NCBI GenBank assembly: GCA_913041535.1
Contig: CAJWJK010000002.1
Coordinates: 202,793 to 256,604, forward strand
Direction: 5' to 3'
DNA from: an uncultured Alphaproteobacteria bacterium
Lineage (GTDB): Bacteria > Pseudomonadota > Alphaproteobacteria > VGEJ01
DNA: 53,812 bases
Position 1 is the first letter of the stretch, and every line of letters starts with the position of its first letter. Below, piece after piece: positions 17,071 to 25,242 of the stretch. Position numbers and translations under genes: made by a program. The notes beneath the pieces are model-generated. The model saw only the letters and a program-made list of their open reading frames with translations, was not told the origin of the DNA and did not search any database.

Positions 17071-18096
17071 TTAGTGAGGTGAAATCACTATGGGCCGTTG
17101 TCCTTCATTTTCTGAGAGTAGTCCTGCGTTTAAAATGTTCTCTGTCCGTAGTGCTGACGAAATAGGACTCAATAATGGCGTTCCATCGGCTACGGCGGCA
17201 GCGAGATTGTCGTATAGTTTGTAAAGTGCGTTCTCTACTAAAATCGGATTTGTTTCACCGGCATCGGAAGTAATTTCATACGATCCTGTCAGGGCTCGGT
17301 TGGGGTTAGACTTATACTTAGTAAGGCTAAGGCTCTCCTGAAGAATACTTATCCGTCCGGCATCGCCCCAAATATCAATACCTACCTCGCGGTAGCGCTT
17401 AAAATCGAGTGGCAGACATACTGCAGTCGCGCCGTCTTCTAGCGTTAAAGATATCGGCAAATCAATATCCTTTTCTTTCTCATAAGACAGAACAGTGGTT
17501 CGTTTTCCTATAGATTGCACTTGGACAATTTCACCGAATAGCATTCTAATAAAATCAACTATATGAGAACCATTATTGAACAGTCCGCTTCCGTACGTGG
17601 AAAATATAGCTTGGGGTTCGCCAACCCAGTCTTGTAGTTCACCGGCAGCGAGGCGTTGGAAAGCTTCCACTCCTCTACGCCAATAATTTACTTGTACAGG
17701 TATATCCATTTGGCTGCACAAATTGACAAAACTGTCTGCATTACTCGATGACATTGCCAGAGGTTTTTCAACGATTGCTGCTCTTAGTTTTGGAAGAGAG
17801 GATAAGATTGATAATCGAGATGTTGGTGGTGTGGCAATAACTGCAACTTCAGGAACGAACACATCATTCAGTTCCTCAATGTTGTGTGTTGTGTGAGGAA
17901 TATTCCAGCGTTTTCGGGCGCGGTTTAATGCGTCATCTGATGGATCAACCACCGCTTCCCAAGAAAATGCTGGATGCTTTGACAACACCTGAGCGTGCGT
18001 CGCAAATTGGAAAAATCTACCCATGAGATGATCATCACTAAGACGATCCGCGACATTGCCGAAACCGATCACTACAGTTCTTAAGGGCCTTTTCAT
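17071..18096 (-). CDS. Gfo/Idh/MocA-family oxidoreductase, copy 1
   Basis: Members are NAD(P)-dependent sugar dehydrogenases, for example WlbA/WbpB, which oxidises C3 of UDP-GlcNAcA ahead of transamination. Residues 9-16 carry the dinucleotide loop VIGFGNVA. VEKPLAM with Glu110-Lys111-Pro112 is the family catalytic signature, and a GSHIVDF segment near residue 176 holds the usual active-site His. The 341-residue length is standard. The ATG at 18096 overlaps the stop of the cytidylyltransferase gene by four bases (ATGA). Together with the DegT aminotransferase at 18867 it could install an amino group that one of the formyltransferases then caps. Confidence 0.82.
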   Translation of the reverse strand: MKRPLRTVVIGFGNVADRLSDDHLMGRFFQFATHAQVLSKHPAFSWEAVVDPSDDALNRARKRWNIPHTTHNIEELNDVFVPEVAVIATPPTSRLSILSSLPKLRAAIVEKPLAMSSSNADSFVNLCSQMDIPVQVNYWRRGVEAFQRLAAGELQDWVGEPQAIFSTYGSGLFNNGSHIVDFIRMLFGEIVQVQSIGKRTTVLSYEKEKDIDLPISLTLEDGATAVCLPLDFKRYREVGIDIWGDAGRISILQESLSLTKYKSNPNRALTGSYEITSDAGETNPILVENALYKLYDNLAAAVADGTPLLSPISSALRTENILNAGLLSENEGQRPIVISPH

Positions 18097-18833
18097 GCTC
18101 GGGGTTTTCGCTCGCTGCAGTAACGATTAATTTCCAGCAGATTTGGCTCAGTCCGTAACAGATTAAGTATCTCGGCCGTTCCAAAGGCATCCCCGTAGTA
18201 TGGTTCGAGTCTGGAATAGACTTCACGCACAAAAACTAGATCCTCAGGGTAATCTAATTGGAATCGCAGGTCCGGAGCATGTGAAGACTGCGGCGCCTCT
18301 AAATGAATTATGCGGTAGTCATCGGGGTGTTCATAAAAGAATAAAGACACGTGTTCGCGAATCGCTGGGTCACAGGTTCTGCGGTCAATCTCACGGAGAG
18401 CATTTAGACTAAAAACCTGAGCATCTATCCCTTGGGGGTATGATGGTTTCCAAGTCGTGCTGACTACATCACAGGGGTTAGCGATAAAGGTATCGATAGC
18501 AAGATCGATGATGTTAGGATCGATAAGTGGTGTATCTCCGCATACTTCAACGATGATGTCAGTTCCTATAGAGAGATGAGCCTCAACCACGCGGCGGAGC
18601 ACATCCTCTTCACTGCCCCTATGGTGAAGGATTCCCTGTGTCTTAGCCCACGAAACCAACGCGTCGTCGTCTACTCTTGTGGTGGTGGCCAGAACCAGGC
18701 CATCGAGCCGAGTGCAAAGGCGAAGACGCCTAAGGATTCGTCCGATGGCAGGCACGCCATTAATGTCAGCCAGAACTTTTTTCGGAAGCCGACTTGATTG
18801 CATGCGTGCTTCAATGCTTGCACAAATCTTCAA
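18093..18833 (-). CDS. SpsF/NeuA-like cytidylyltransferase, copy 1
   Basis: The family transfers CMP from CTP to a 2-keto-3-deoxy sugar acid (Kdo, sialic, legionaminic or pseudaminic acid). The N-terminal loop IEARMQSSRLPKKVLADI (about residues 7-24) is the CTP-binding signature. EVCGDTPLIDPNIID near residue 96 holds the metal-binding acidic residues, and LDYPEDL appears near 193. It resembles SpsF of spore-coat polysaccharide loci more than NeuA or PseF. The gene is 246 residues long, coupled by ATGA to the downstream Gfo/Idh gene, and lies 33 bases after the DegT gene. It shares family and length with the copy at 20135. The two may activate different nonulosonates. Confidence 0.82.
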   Translation of the reverse strand: MKICASIEARMQSSRLPKKVLADINGVPAIGRILRRLRLCTRLDGLVLATTTRVDDDALVSWAKTQGILHHRGSEEDVLRRVVEAHLSIGTDIIVEVCGDTPLIDPNIIDLAIDTFIANPCDVVSTTWKPSYPQGIDAQVFSLNALREIDRRTCDPAIREHVSLFFYEHPDDYRIIHLEAPQSSHAPDLRFQLDYPEDLVFVREVYSRLEPYYGDAFGTAEILNLLRTEPNLLEINRYCSERKPRA

Positions 18834-18866
18834 TGATACACCCTAGATTTAAACGCGTTGTGAGAA

Positions 18867-20138
18867 TCAAGATTTCAGTTTCGCAAGGTCATCACGAGAT
18901 TCATGAACCTTGTGTATGCATTTGACAAGTAGATCTAGCGTTTCATCGTCTACGTCATAGGCGCATGGTTCAAAAAATAAAACTTCTTGTTCGTACATGC
19001 ATTCAGCAGTAGGGCACATCCCCTTGGAATACGTTCTTTTGGTCAGGGTGAAGGGAAATCCGTTTCGGCCGAGTGCGATTCGTTTCTGGAACACAGGTAA
19101 GTAATAGAGTGGTTTTACGTAGCCTTCTGTATTTGGGAACCCCTCTGCCAACAGAGCTTGGCTAAAAATATGTCGTTCAACACCAAGTGTATCCTCACAG
19201 CGAAGCACCCAACAATAGAAGTTATGGCGGCACCCGTTTCGGACGAGCGGGGGGCTTAAGCCGTGGAGACTGGTGGTTTCAGATGAAAGGCGTTTGGCGA
19301 TGTGCTCGCGCCGGCGGACATGCTCTTCTATATCGAAGAGCTGCGTAAGTGCTATCGCGGCACTAACTTCAGTCATGCGAAAATTATGCCCAATCAGGTT
19401 GTTTAAGTCCGCTATATCGAGCCAGTCCACAGCGTTTTCGGCATGGTTGCGAATCAATTGTAAACGTTGCGCTAGATGTTCGTTACCCGTGACGCACATG
19501 CCTCCTTCACCACTATGAATGTGCTTGTGATAATTTAGGCTGTAAATTCCGATGTCGCCGATTGTTCCACATCGCCGGCCATGTTCCGATGCAAGCGGTG
19601 CTTGAGCATTATCCTCAATTAAATAAATTCCGGCGTCCTCTGAGATCTTTTTTAAGCGATGAAGTTGCGCGGGGTGGCCAAAAAGGTTAACTGCAATAAT
19701 TGCTTTAGTGGTTGGCGACAGTGCTGACTGTACAGCGCTGGGATCAAGGCAAAAAGTGTCGGGCTCTATGTCTGAGAACACAGGTATTCCACCATAAAAC
19801 AAAGGGGCCACCGCGGTTGCTGACATCGTATAAGGAGGCACGATGACTTCATCACCAGGGCTGATACCAATTGCACCCATCGCCGCAATAAGCCCAGAGG
19901 TTGCGGAGTTGACGGAGACTGAAAATGGCACTTCAAATGTTTTACACCAAGCCTGTTCAAGCTCTCTGACTTTAGGACCTCCAAAAAACTCTGGTCCTGG
20001 ACTGCCATAAAATCCGGAAAGGCAATCGGATTCCATAACTTCTATTACGGCTGCCCGTTCTCTCTGTCCCATAGAGCGGTATGGGCTCAGTGGCTCCGTC
20101 AGCACTGGCTTACCGCCAAGAAGTGCTAACTCACTCAC
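18867..20138 (-). CDS. DegT/DnrJ/EryC1 sugar aminotransferase
   Basis: This PLP-dependent aminotransferase of 423 residues has VNSATSGLIAAMGAI at about residues 77-91, VPPYTMSATA near 100, IEDNAQAP with the cofactor-contacting Asp176, and NYHKHIHSGEGG with the Schiff-base lysine at about residue 205. The His-Lys-His sequence around that lysine is unusual compared with the PseC-type PVKA context, so it probably belongs to a different subfamily. A cluster CPTAECMYEQE in the last quarter is a further distinctive feature. Its GTG start at 20138 overlaps the stop of the preceding cytidylyltransferase by four bases. It probably aminates a keto sugar formed by one of the two Gfo/Idh enzymes or the SDR. 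Confidence 0.85.
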   Translation of the reverse strand: MSELALLGGKPVLTEPLSPYRSMGQRERAAVIEVMESDCLSGFYGSPGPEFFGGPKVRELEQAWCKTFEVPFSVSVNSATSGLIAAMGAIGISPGDEVIVPPYTMSATAVAPLFYGGIPVFSDIEPDTFCLDPSAVQSALSPTTKAIIAVNLFGHPAQLHRLKKISEDAGIYLIEDNAQAPLASEHGRRCGTIGDIGIYSLNYHKHIHSGEGGMCVTGNEHLAQRLQLIRNHAENAVDWLDIADLNNLIGHNFRMTEVSAAIALTQLFDIEEHVRRREHIAKRLSSETTSLHGLSPPLVRNGCRHNFYCWVLRCEDTLGVERHIFSQALLAEGFPNTEGYVKPLYYLPVFQKRIALGRNGFPFTLTKRTYSKGMCPTAECMYEQEVLFFEPCAYDVDDETLDLLVKCIHKVHESRDDLAKLKS

Positions 20139-20872
20139 TGATCTCTTGTCACGTTGCTATGAGATTGCGAAGGGTTTTGTTTCGATGCAATCCACATTTG
20201 AGACAGCTTAACGAGCACTTCAAGGCTTGCCGTTTCTACAGTTTCACGAAGTTGTTTTACGATCCAGCGACTACGCTCAAGGTCTTCTTCTGTGTCAACG
20301 GCGAGTGAGACGTTGGCATAACCATCGTTGGGAGAAACAAGATTGCCAATAGTAAAATCGTCAGGATGGCGGTAGAAGTATTGTGTCATATGCTCTCGAT
20401 CATTGGCATCAATATCACCAGACAAAACACGTCTTAGTGCAGCAGTGGTTATGATCTCGACACTAGTTCCAGCTGGAAACGTACGAGGAAAGACGTTTGT
20501 CGCAATATCAAGTTTCTTTTCCGCATGCTGATCTAGCAGTTGGCGGACGATTTCGGGCTGAAAAAAAGGGCTATCGCCGCATACACGCACAAAACGGTCA
20601 AAACCGTAGTGCTCGGCACAAGCTAATGCTCGTGTAGCAACATCTTCTGACGCGCCACGAAATAGAGGTATAGCGCTGTCGATCGCGAAGTCTGCTATCG
20701 CATCGTCTTCCGTAAGCGTGGTGGTAGCAATAACAATAACCGGTTTTGCAAGCACGCGCTGTGCACGCTGTACGACCCATCCCAAAAGTGGTGTGGAGCC
20801 GATCTTTTGTAATGCTTTTCCGGGCAGTCTATTCGATCCCATCCGCGCGAATATGATGAGTCCAGTATTCAC
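20135..20872 (-). CDS. SpsF/NeuA-like cytidylyltransferase, copy 2
   Basis: The protein has the CTP-binding signature IIFARMGSNRLPGKALQKIG at its N-terminus and VCGDSPFFQPEIV, the acidic metal site, near residue 98. I chose the GTG at 20872 because it overlaps the stop of the upstream SDR gene as GTGA and gives 245 residues, matching the 246 of the first copy. A longer reading frame starting at 20923 would overlap the SDR gene by 55 bases and add a non-conserved tail. CMP activation of a nonulosonic or related 2-keto sugar acid is the expected role. Sequence identity with copy 1 is low by eye, so this does not look like a recent tandem duplicate. Confidence 0.82.
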   Translation of the reverse strand: MNTGLIIFARMGSNRLPGKALQKIGSTPLLGWVVQRAQRVLAKPVIVIATTTLTEDDAIADFAIDSAIPLFRGASEDVATRALACAEHYGFDRFVRVCGDSPFFQPEIVRQLLDQHAEKKLDIATNVFPRTFPAGTSVEIITTAALRRVLSGDIDANDREHMTQYFYRHPDDFTIGNLVSPNDGYANVSLAVDTEEDLERSRWIVKQLRETVETASLEVLVKLSQMWIASKQNPSQSHSNVTRDQ

Positions 20873-21954
20873 CGGTTGTCGGCTCGACCCACCCGCTCCC
20901 ATTGGTCGACGTACCATTGACAATAGCGCTTGTAACCTTTTTCAAGGGGCCATTGGGGTTCAAAACCAAGGTATTTGCGGGCGCGGTCTATAGAGAGCGT
21001 TCCGCGTGTAGGCTTGTCTTCTGCGCGAGGCCGGTGTTCAAGCATTGCTCCAGGGATTACGCCCTTTACGATCGATGCGAGGTCGGCAATCGTTCGAGCA
21101 TCACCGTATGTAAGGTTGTAGGTCTCTGATCGTCCAGGCCCAGCATGGAATGCAAGGCTACGACTTATACCGTTGACCAAATCCCCGATATAGGTGAAGT
21201 CAAGGCGTCCATCACCACCCCCTTCCAGTAAAAGAGGTTTTCCATTAAGGGCATTCTCAATAAACACTTGGCTTACGCGCCGACTAATACATCGTTCTCC
21301 ATAGAGGGCACTCGGACGGATAATAGTGACCCCCAGTCCATGTTGATGGCAGTAGGTGCGTACCAGCCGTTCGGCCATATATTTTGCATTGGCGTATATT
21401 CCTTTAGGCTGCGGGCGAACGTTTTCATCAACCGACGGGGTTTTGAAGTCGCCGTAAACTGTACTTGAGCTTAATAAAACCAGTTGTTCAACAGTATCAC
21501 CACTAAGGCGACACAGCTCAAGGATATTACGCAAGGTGATTAATTGGAGATCAAAGCACAGGCCGGGGTTTTCTCGCGCGCTTACTGAGCTGGCTATAGC
21601 TGCAAGGTGGATCACGTGTTGAGGTCTAAAACTATCGAACAACTGGGTTAGATCCCCAAATAGACGGGCATCCGAATTACGTAAAAGGATTTTTTCCTCG
21701 CGCATTAATGCATAACGATCAAGCAGAAAATTTAGATAAACACCGCGCTGAGCCGGTTTTTGTTGGGAATCAAAAACATTGTCGATGAGGCTATTGACCA
21801 TAAGGTTATCGACAATCATGACGTCAGCCCCCAGTTGCGATAGTTCAAGAGCCAAGTTGTGCCCAATAAAGCCTGCGCCGCCAATCAGCATCACGCGTTT
21901 GCCGGTGAGTTTCTTGGCAACAGTCTCGTAGGAAGTGCAATCAGGTGGCATCAT
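20869..21954 (-). CDS. NAD-dependent sugar epimerase/dehydratase (extended SDR)
   Basis: The Rossmann loop GGAGFIGHN is at about residues 25-33. The catalytic segment SSSTVYGDF is near residue 166 and the YANAK Tyr-x3-Lys pair near residue 189. RPSALYG and the substrate-side region around TYIGDLVNG follow in the usual order. The 361-residue length fits UDP-hexose 4-epimerases, 4,6-dehydratases and reductases of nucleotide sugars. The gene sits between the second DegT gene (9 bases upstream) and the second cytidylyltransferase (GTGA overlap). It may set the stereochemistry of the sugar made by the neighbouring dehydrogenase and aminotransferase. The exact activity cannot be read from sequence alone. 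Confidence 0.83.
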   Translation of the reverse strand: MMPPDCTSYETVAKKLTGKRVMLIGGAGFIGHNLALELSQLGADVMIVDNLMVNSLIDNVFDSQQKPAQRGVYLNFLLDRYALMREEKILLRNSDARLFGDLTQLFDSFRPQHVIHLAAIASSVSARENPGLCFDLQLITLRNILELCRLSGDTVEQLVLLSSSTVYGDFKTPSVDENVRPQPKGIYANAKYMAERLVRTYCHQHGLGVTIIRPSALYGERCISRRVSQVFIENALNGKPLLLEGGGDGRLDFTYIGDLVNGISRSLAFHAGPGRSETYNLTYGDARTIADLASIVKGVIPGAMLEHRPRAEDKPTRGTLSIDRARKYLGFEPQWPLEKGYKRYCQWYVDQWERVGRADNR

Positions 21955-21963
21955 AAATGCATT

Positions 21964-23130
21964 TTAGTTGCGAGCTTTAAGTATAGCGTCTTTGAATGTC
22001 TTACCGATATATTCTGCATCTTTCGTGCCAAGATGCGGCCCGACAGGCAGTGATATGGTTTGTGATGCGAGCCATTCTGCATTTGGAAACTGACCTCGTC
22101 GGTAATCATATTTTTCTCTATAATAGGTAAGGAGTGGAACTGCGCTAGGATAATGAACACTTGTCCCAATCCCAGCAGCGTTAAGTTCGGAAACGATGGC
22201 GTCGCGGCTAATGCTGCCATCGCGGGGAAGCACCGCGTTAAGGCAGTAATGAGATGAAACCGCCTTACCTTTTTTTGCCGAGAAAACAGTAACTTCATCA
22301 ATATCATCGAGGTAAGTTTTGAGAACACGATGATTTGTAGCTCTTGCTATCTGAAATTCGTTCAGTCGGTCAAGCTGAGAAAGTCCTATGGCTGCTTGAA
22401 CCTCACTCATACGGTAGTTATATCCAAGTTCGGTGACGTCATAGATGCCGGGTCTTGAACGATTGCCGAGTGCGTGATCATACCCAAAGGATTTGCGCTG
22501 GTTAATTGCCTCAGCAATGTTTTTATTATCCGAGAGAACCATTCCCCCTTCAATGGTGGTCATGTGCTTAATTGGATAGAAAGAGAAACACCCAACCAGA
22601 CCCAATGTACCGGCTTTGCGACCGTCATATTCTGCATCAACAGCGAGAGCGCAGTCTTCGATCAGGATTGCACCGGTACGTTCTGATATTGCTGACATTA
22701 GGCTCATGTCACAGGGTAATCCGAGATAATGTACAACCTCGATACATCTTAGGGAGCTATCCAAACTGCTAGTGAGTGCGTCGGGGTCCATATTACCCGT
22801 ATCGTGTTCTACATCAACGAAAAGAGGACGAGCGCCACAAAATTCAACTGCGTGTGCAGTTGCCACGTGAGTCATGGCTGGCACGGCGACAGTGTGGCCT
22901 GGTCCAATGCCGTTAACAAGCATGGATAGATGTAGACCAGCTGTACACGACGAAACGGAGACCCCGTACTTTGCGCCGGCGCGTGCTGCAAATTGGACTT
23001 CAAATTCCCGTGACAACGGTCCATGAACTAAAGTCGGCCCTTCTAGAACACGCTGTACTGCAGTGATTTCAGTGTCGCCAATCATAGGTCGGCCGAAGGG
23101 GATTGATTTTGGGCTGGAGATTCCTTTCAT
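21964..23130 (-). CDS. DegT/DnrJ/EryC1 sugar aminotransferase
   Basis: This 388-residue aminotransferase has VSSCTAGLHLSM near residue 59, VPAMTHVATAHA near 83, IEDCALAV with the PLP-contacting Asp159, and FSFYPIKHMTTIEGGM with the Schiff-base Lys188. It is more typical of the family than the copy at 18867. The ATG at 23130 overlaps the stop of the Gfo/Idh gene at 23127 (ATGA). That tight coupling to a dehydrogenase is the arrangement seen for C3 oxidation followed by transamination in 3-amino-sugar pathways such as WlbA-WlbC. The formyltransferase two genes upstream would then cap the new amine, which is inference. Confidence 0.86.
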   Translation of the reverse strand: MKGISSPKSIPFGRPMIGDTEITAVQRVLEGPTLVHGPLSREFEVQFAARAGAKYGVSVSSCTAGLHLSMLVNGIGPGHTVAVPAMTHVATAHAVEFCGARPLFVDVEHDTGNMDPDALTSSLDSSLRCIEVVHYLGLPCDMSLMSAISERTGAILIEDCALAVDAEYDGRKAGTLGLVGCFSFYPIKHMTTIEGGMVLSDNKNIAEAINQRKSFGYDHALGNRSRPGIYDVTELGYNYRMSEVQAAIGLSQLDRLNEFQIARATNHRVLKTYLDDIDEVTVFSAKKGKAVSSHYCLNAVLPRDGSISRDAIVSELNAAGIGTSVHYPSAVPLLTYYREKYDYRRGQFPNAEWLASQTISLPVGPHLGTKDAEYIGKTFKDAILKARN

Positions 23131-24128
23131 ATCAAATAGCTTACCGAAAGCGTACGCCTCTGTTCTAATGATTCAATGGCAGAGAAACATATGTCCATTA
23201 CACGAAATACATCTCGAGCGGTGACAACTGGTTCTCGCCCCTCGACTATTGACGCGATAAAGTCTGGCAGCAGATCTCCCTTGGCCATTCCAGGGTACGG
23301 AGTGGTAATAACGTGCTCGTTCTCCTGCTGCGTGCCGTCGAAAAGCTTTCCGTGTGGTAAATCATTTATGAAGGTTTTTCGGCTACCGTAGACGTTCAGT
23401 GCATGAAACTTTGTCCGTTTGGGGCCGTAAGTACTAAGGGTTTTACCAATAGCACCACTTTCAAAACGCAATAAGCATGCGATTGAGTCATCCCACGGGT
23501 AGAAAGTATCACGGGTTAGAATATTCCCACCCATACCGCAGACTTCCTTAACTTCCTGGCCAATTAGCCAACGCATAAGGTCAATTAGATGAATGCCACC
23601 TCCATAGAGCACGGAATAAAAAGCCATTCTTCCGCGCCAACCTTCAGTGATTTTCCAAAGGATATTGTGGATGTAGTCACCCTCGATAACAGATATGTCA
23701 CCAAAGTCGCCGTTACATATTTGATCTTTGAGCTCAGCAAAACGTGGAGAGGCTCGCAAGATTAGATTGGAAGATATGTGTTTTTTACTGTCTTGTTGAA
23801 CCCGCAACAATTTCTCTGCATCCCTACGAAATAGGGCGACTGGTTTTTCCACCATCACGTGTTTTCCGTTTCGGAATGCCGATATGGCCTGTTCTACGTG
23901 GACATCATCATATGAGCAGATCGATACCACGTCGATATCAGGATGTTCTGTTATACGGTTGTAATCTGTAAAACGAGTTTCAATTTGAAATCGTTCCCCC
24001 ACATCGTTGAGTCGTTCATTGTCGATATCGCAAAGAGCGGTGACCTGGCAGTTAGGAATGTGCTGGTAGCTAGCAAGATGACGCTCGCCAACACCCAGCC
24101 CAATGATTCCTACCCTAAGATTAGTCAT
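23127..24128 (-). CDS. Gfo/Idh/MocA-family oxidoreductase, copy 2
   Basis: The dinucleotide loop IIGLGVGERH lies at about residues 8-17. VMVEKPVALF with Glu94-Lys95-Pro96 is the catalytic signature, and GGGIHLIDLMRWLIG near residue 176 carries the active-site His. The 333-residue length is normal for NAD-dependent sugar dehydrogenases such as WlbA and WbpB. It is translationally coupled to the downstream aminotransferase gene and follows the formyltransferase by 35 bases, so these three genes form an oxidise-aminate-formylate set. Confidence 0.84.
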   Translation of the reverse strand: MTNLRVGIIGLGVGERHLASYQHIPNCQVTALCDIDNERLNDVGERFQIETRFTDYNRITEHPDIDVVSICSYDDVHVEQAISAFRNGKHVMVEKPVALFRRDAEKLLRVQQDSKKHISSNLILRASPRFAELKDQICNGDFGDISVIEGDYIHNILWKITEGWRGRMAFYSVLYGGGIHLIDLMRWLIGQEVKEVCGMGGNILTRDTFYPWDDSIACLLRFESGAIGKTLSTYGPKRTKFHALNVYGSRKTFINDLPHGKLFDGTQQENEHVITTPYPGMAKGDLLPDFIASIVEGREPVVTARDVFRVMDICFSAIESLEQRRTLSVSYLI

Positions 24129-24163
24129 GATGACGGTACAGCAGTAAAGATAACCATCCCAAG

Positions 24164-25051
24164 CTATTCCAACGTTATTCCGTGCCGCAATGATGTTTTA
24201 TCATTTTTCTCAAACTTATAGTCACGAACTAAAATGGAACGATCTCTACAGACGACATAGGGGCCATTCCCCTGCACATAACAGACGCGACCTGGCGTGC
24301 CACGGAGAACAAAGTCGGGGATGGCCACTTCAAACAATCGCACGCGCTCACCTTCACTATATGAAAATGCTCCAGCATATGGACGGGTTAGGGCGCGCAC
24401 AAAATTATAGACCTCAATCGCACTGAATGAACGCCAGGAAATCCAGCCATCCTCGTCATTGCGCTGATGCCAGTAGCAAGCATCTTGCTCACTCTGCACG
24501 CGGCGAGAAACTCTGCCTGTGTCGAAGCCTGCTAAAACCTCAAGAGTTAGTTTGGAGAAGAGCTCATTTGCACGCATATGAATAGTGTTAATGGTATCTT
24601 TTGTACTAATGGAAATTTCAGATTCCGAGAGAACGTCGCCAGCGTCAATTCTGTCGGTAAGTTTGGTTACGCTGATGCCAGCAACGGTTTCGCCATTTAT
24701 TATTTGCCAATTGAGAGGAGACCCGCCTCTATACTGGGGTAAGCGTCCACCGTGCAAGTTAATCGCTCCGTTTTCAGCGATGTTGAGTAGAGGCTTTCGA
24801 AAAATCGTTGGATAGCCGGCCACAATTAATAGTTGAGGTCTTAAAGCGGATAACTGCTTGATGAACTTGCCATCGTTGATGTTTTTTATCGAGACGACCT
24901 CCACATCAAGATCACTTAACTTGGCAGCGACTAATGAATCAATAAGAGTATCAGGAACAACAATACGAACGATTTTGTGTCCTGCTTGTAACACAGCACG
25001 TGCTACCGATAGACCTCGCTCTCCGTTCAAAAATAGCACGATGCTATCCAT
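24164..25051 (-). CDS. Sugar N-formyltransferase (Fmt/ArnA-N-like), copy 2
   Basis: The 295-residue protein contains INLHGGRLPQYRGGSPLNW, which supplies Asn98 and His100, and DRIDAGDV, which supplies Asp136; these are the catalytic triad of N10-formyl-tetrahydrofolate transferases. Unlike copy 1 it also has a short C-terminal domain with the WISWRSFSAIEVYNFVRAL segment (about residues 207-225), the layout of ArnA-type and dTDP-amino-sugar formyltransferases. Its place just before a Gfo/Idh-DegT pair suggests formylation of their amino sugar. The interval 25052-25242 upstream holds no gene I can support. Confidence 0.86.
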   Translation of the reverse strand: MDSIVLFLNGERGLSVARAVLQAGHKIVRIVVPDTLIDSLVAAKLSDLDVEVVSIKNINDGKFIKQLSALRPQLLIVAGYPTIFRKPLLNIAENGAINLHGGRLPQYRGGSPLNWQIINGETVAGISVTKLTDRIDAGDVLSESEISISTKDTINTIHMRANELFSKLTLEVLAGFDTGRVSRRVQSEQDACYWHQRNDEDGWISWRSFSAIEVYNFVRALTRPYAGAFSYSEGERVRLFEVAIPDFVLRGTPGRVCYVQGNGPYVVCRDRSILVRDYKFEKNDKTSLRHGITLE

Positions 25052-25242
25052 GGGGTTATTCTTGCACCCCTGACATATAACTGGATTTGTGAGTGAGCTG
25101 CCCGATGCGTCGAAAGGCTATAGGGGTTATATTGTTAATGCACATCGAAGAGTTTTTATCTGTAACAGTAAGGATTTGGTTGAAGCGGGGATCAATTATC
25201 AAGCTGTCAGCCCGTCCGCCGAACAGGCTGTTGGCATTTCAA

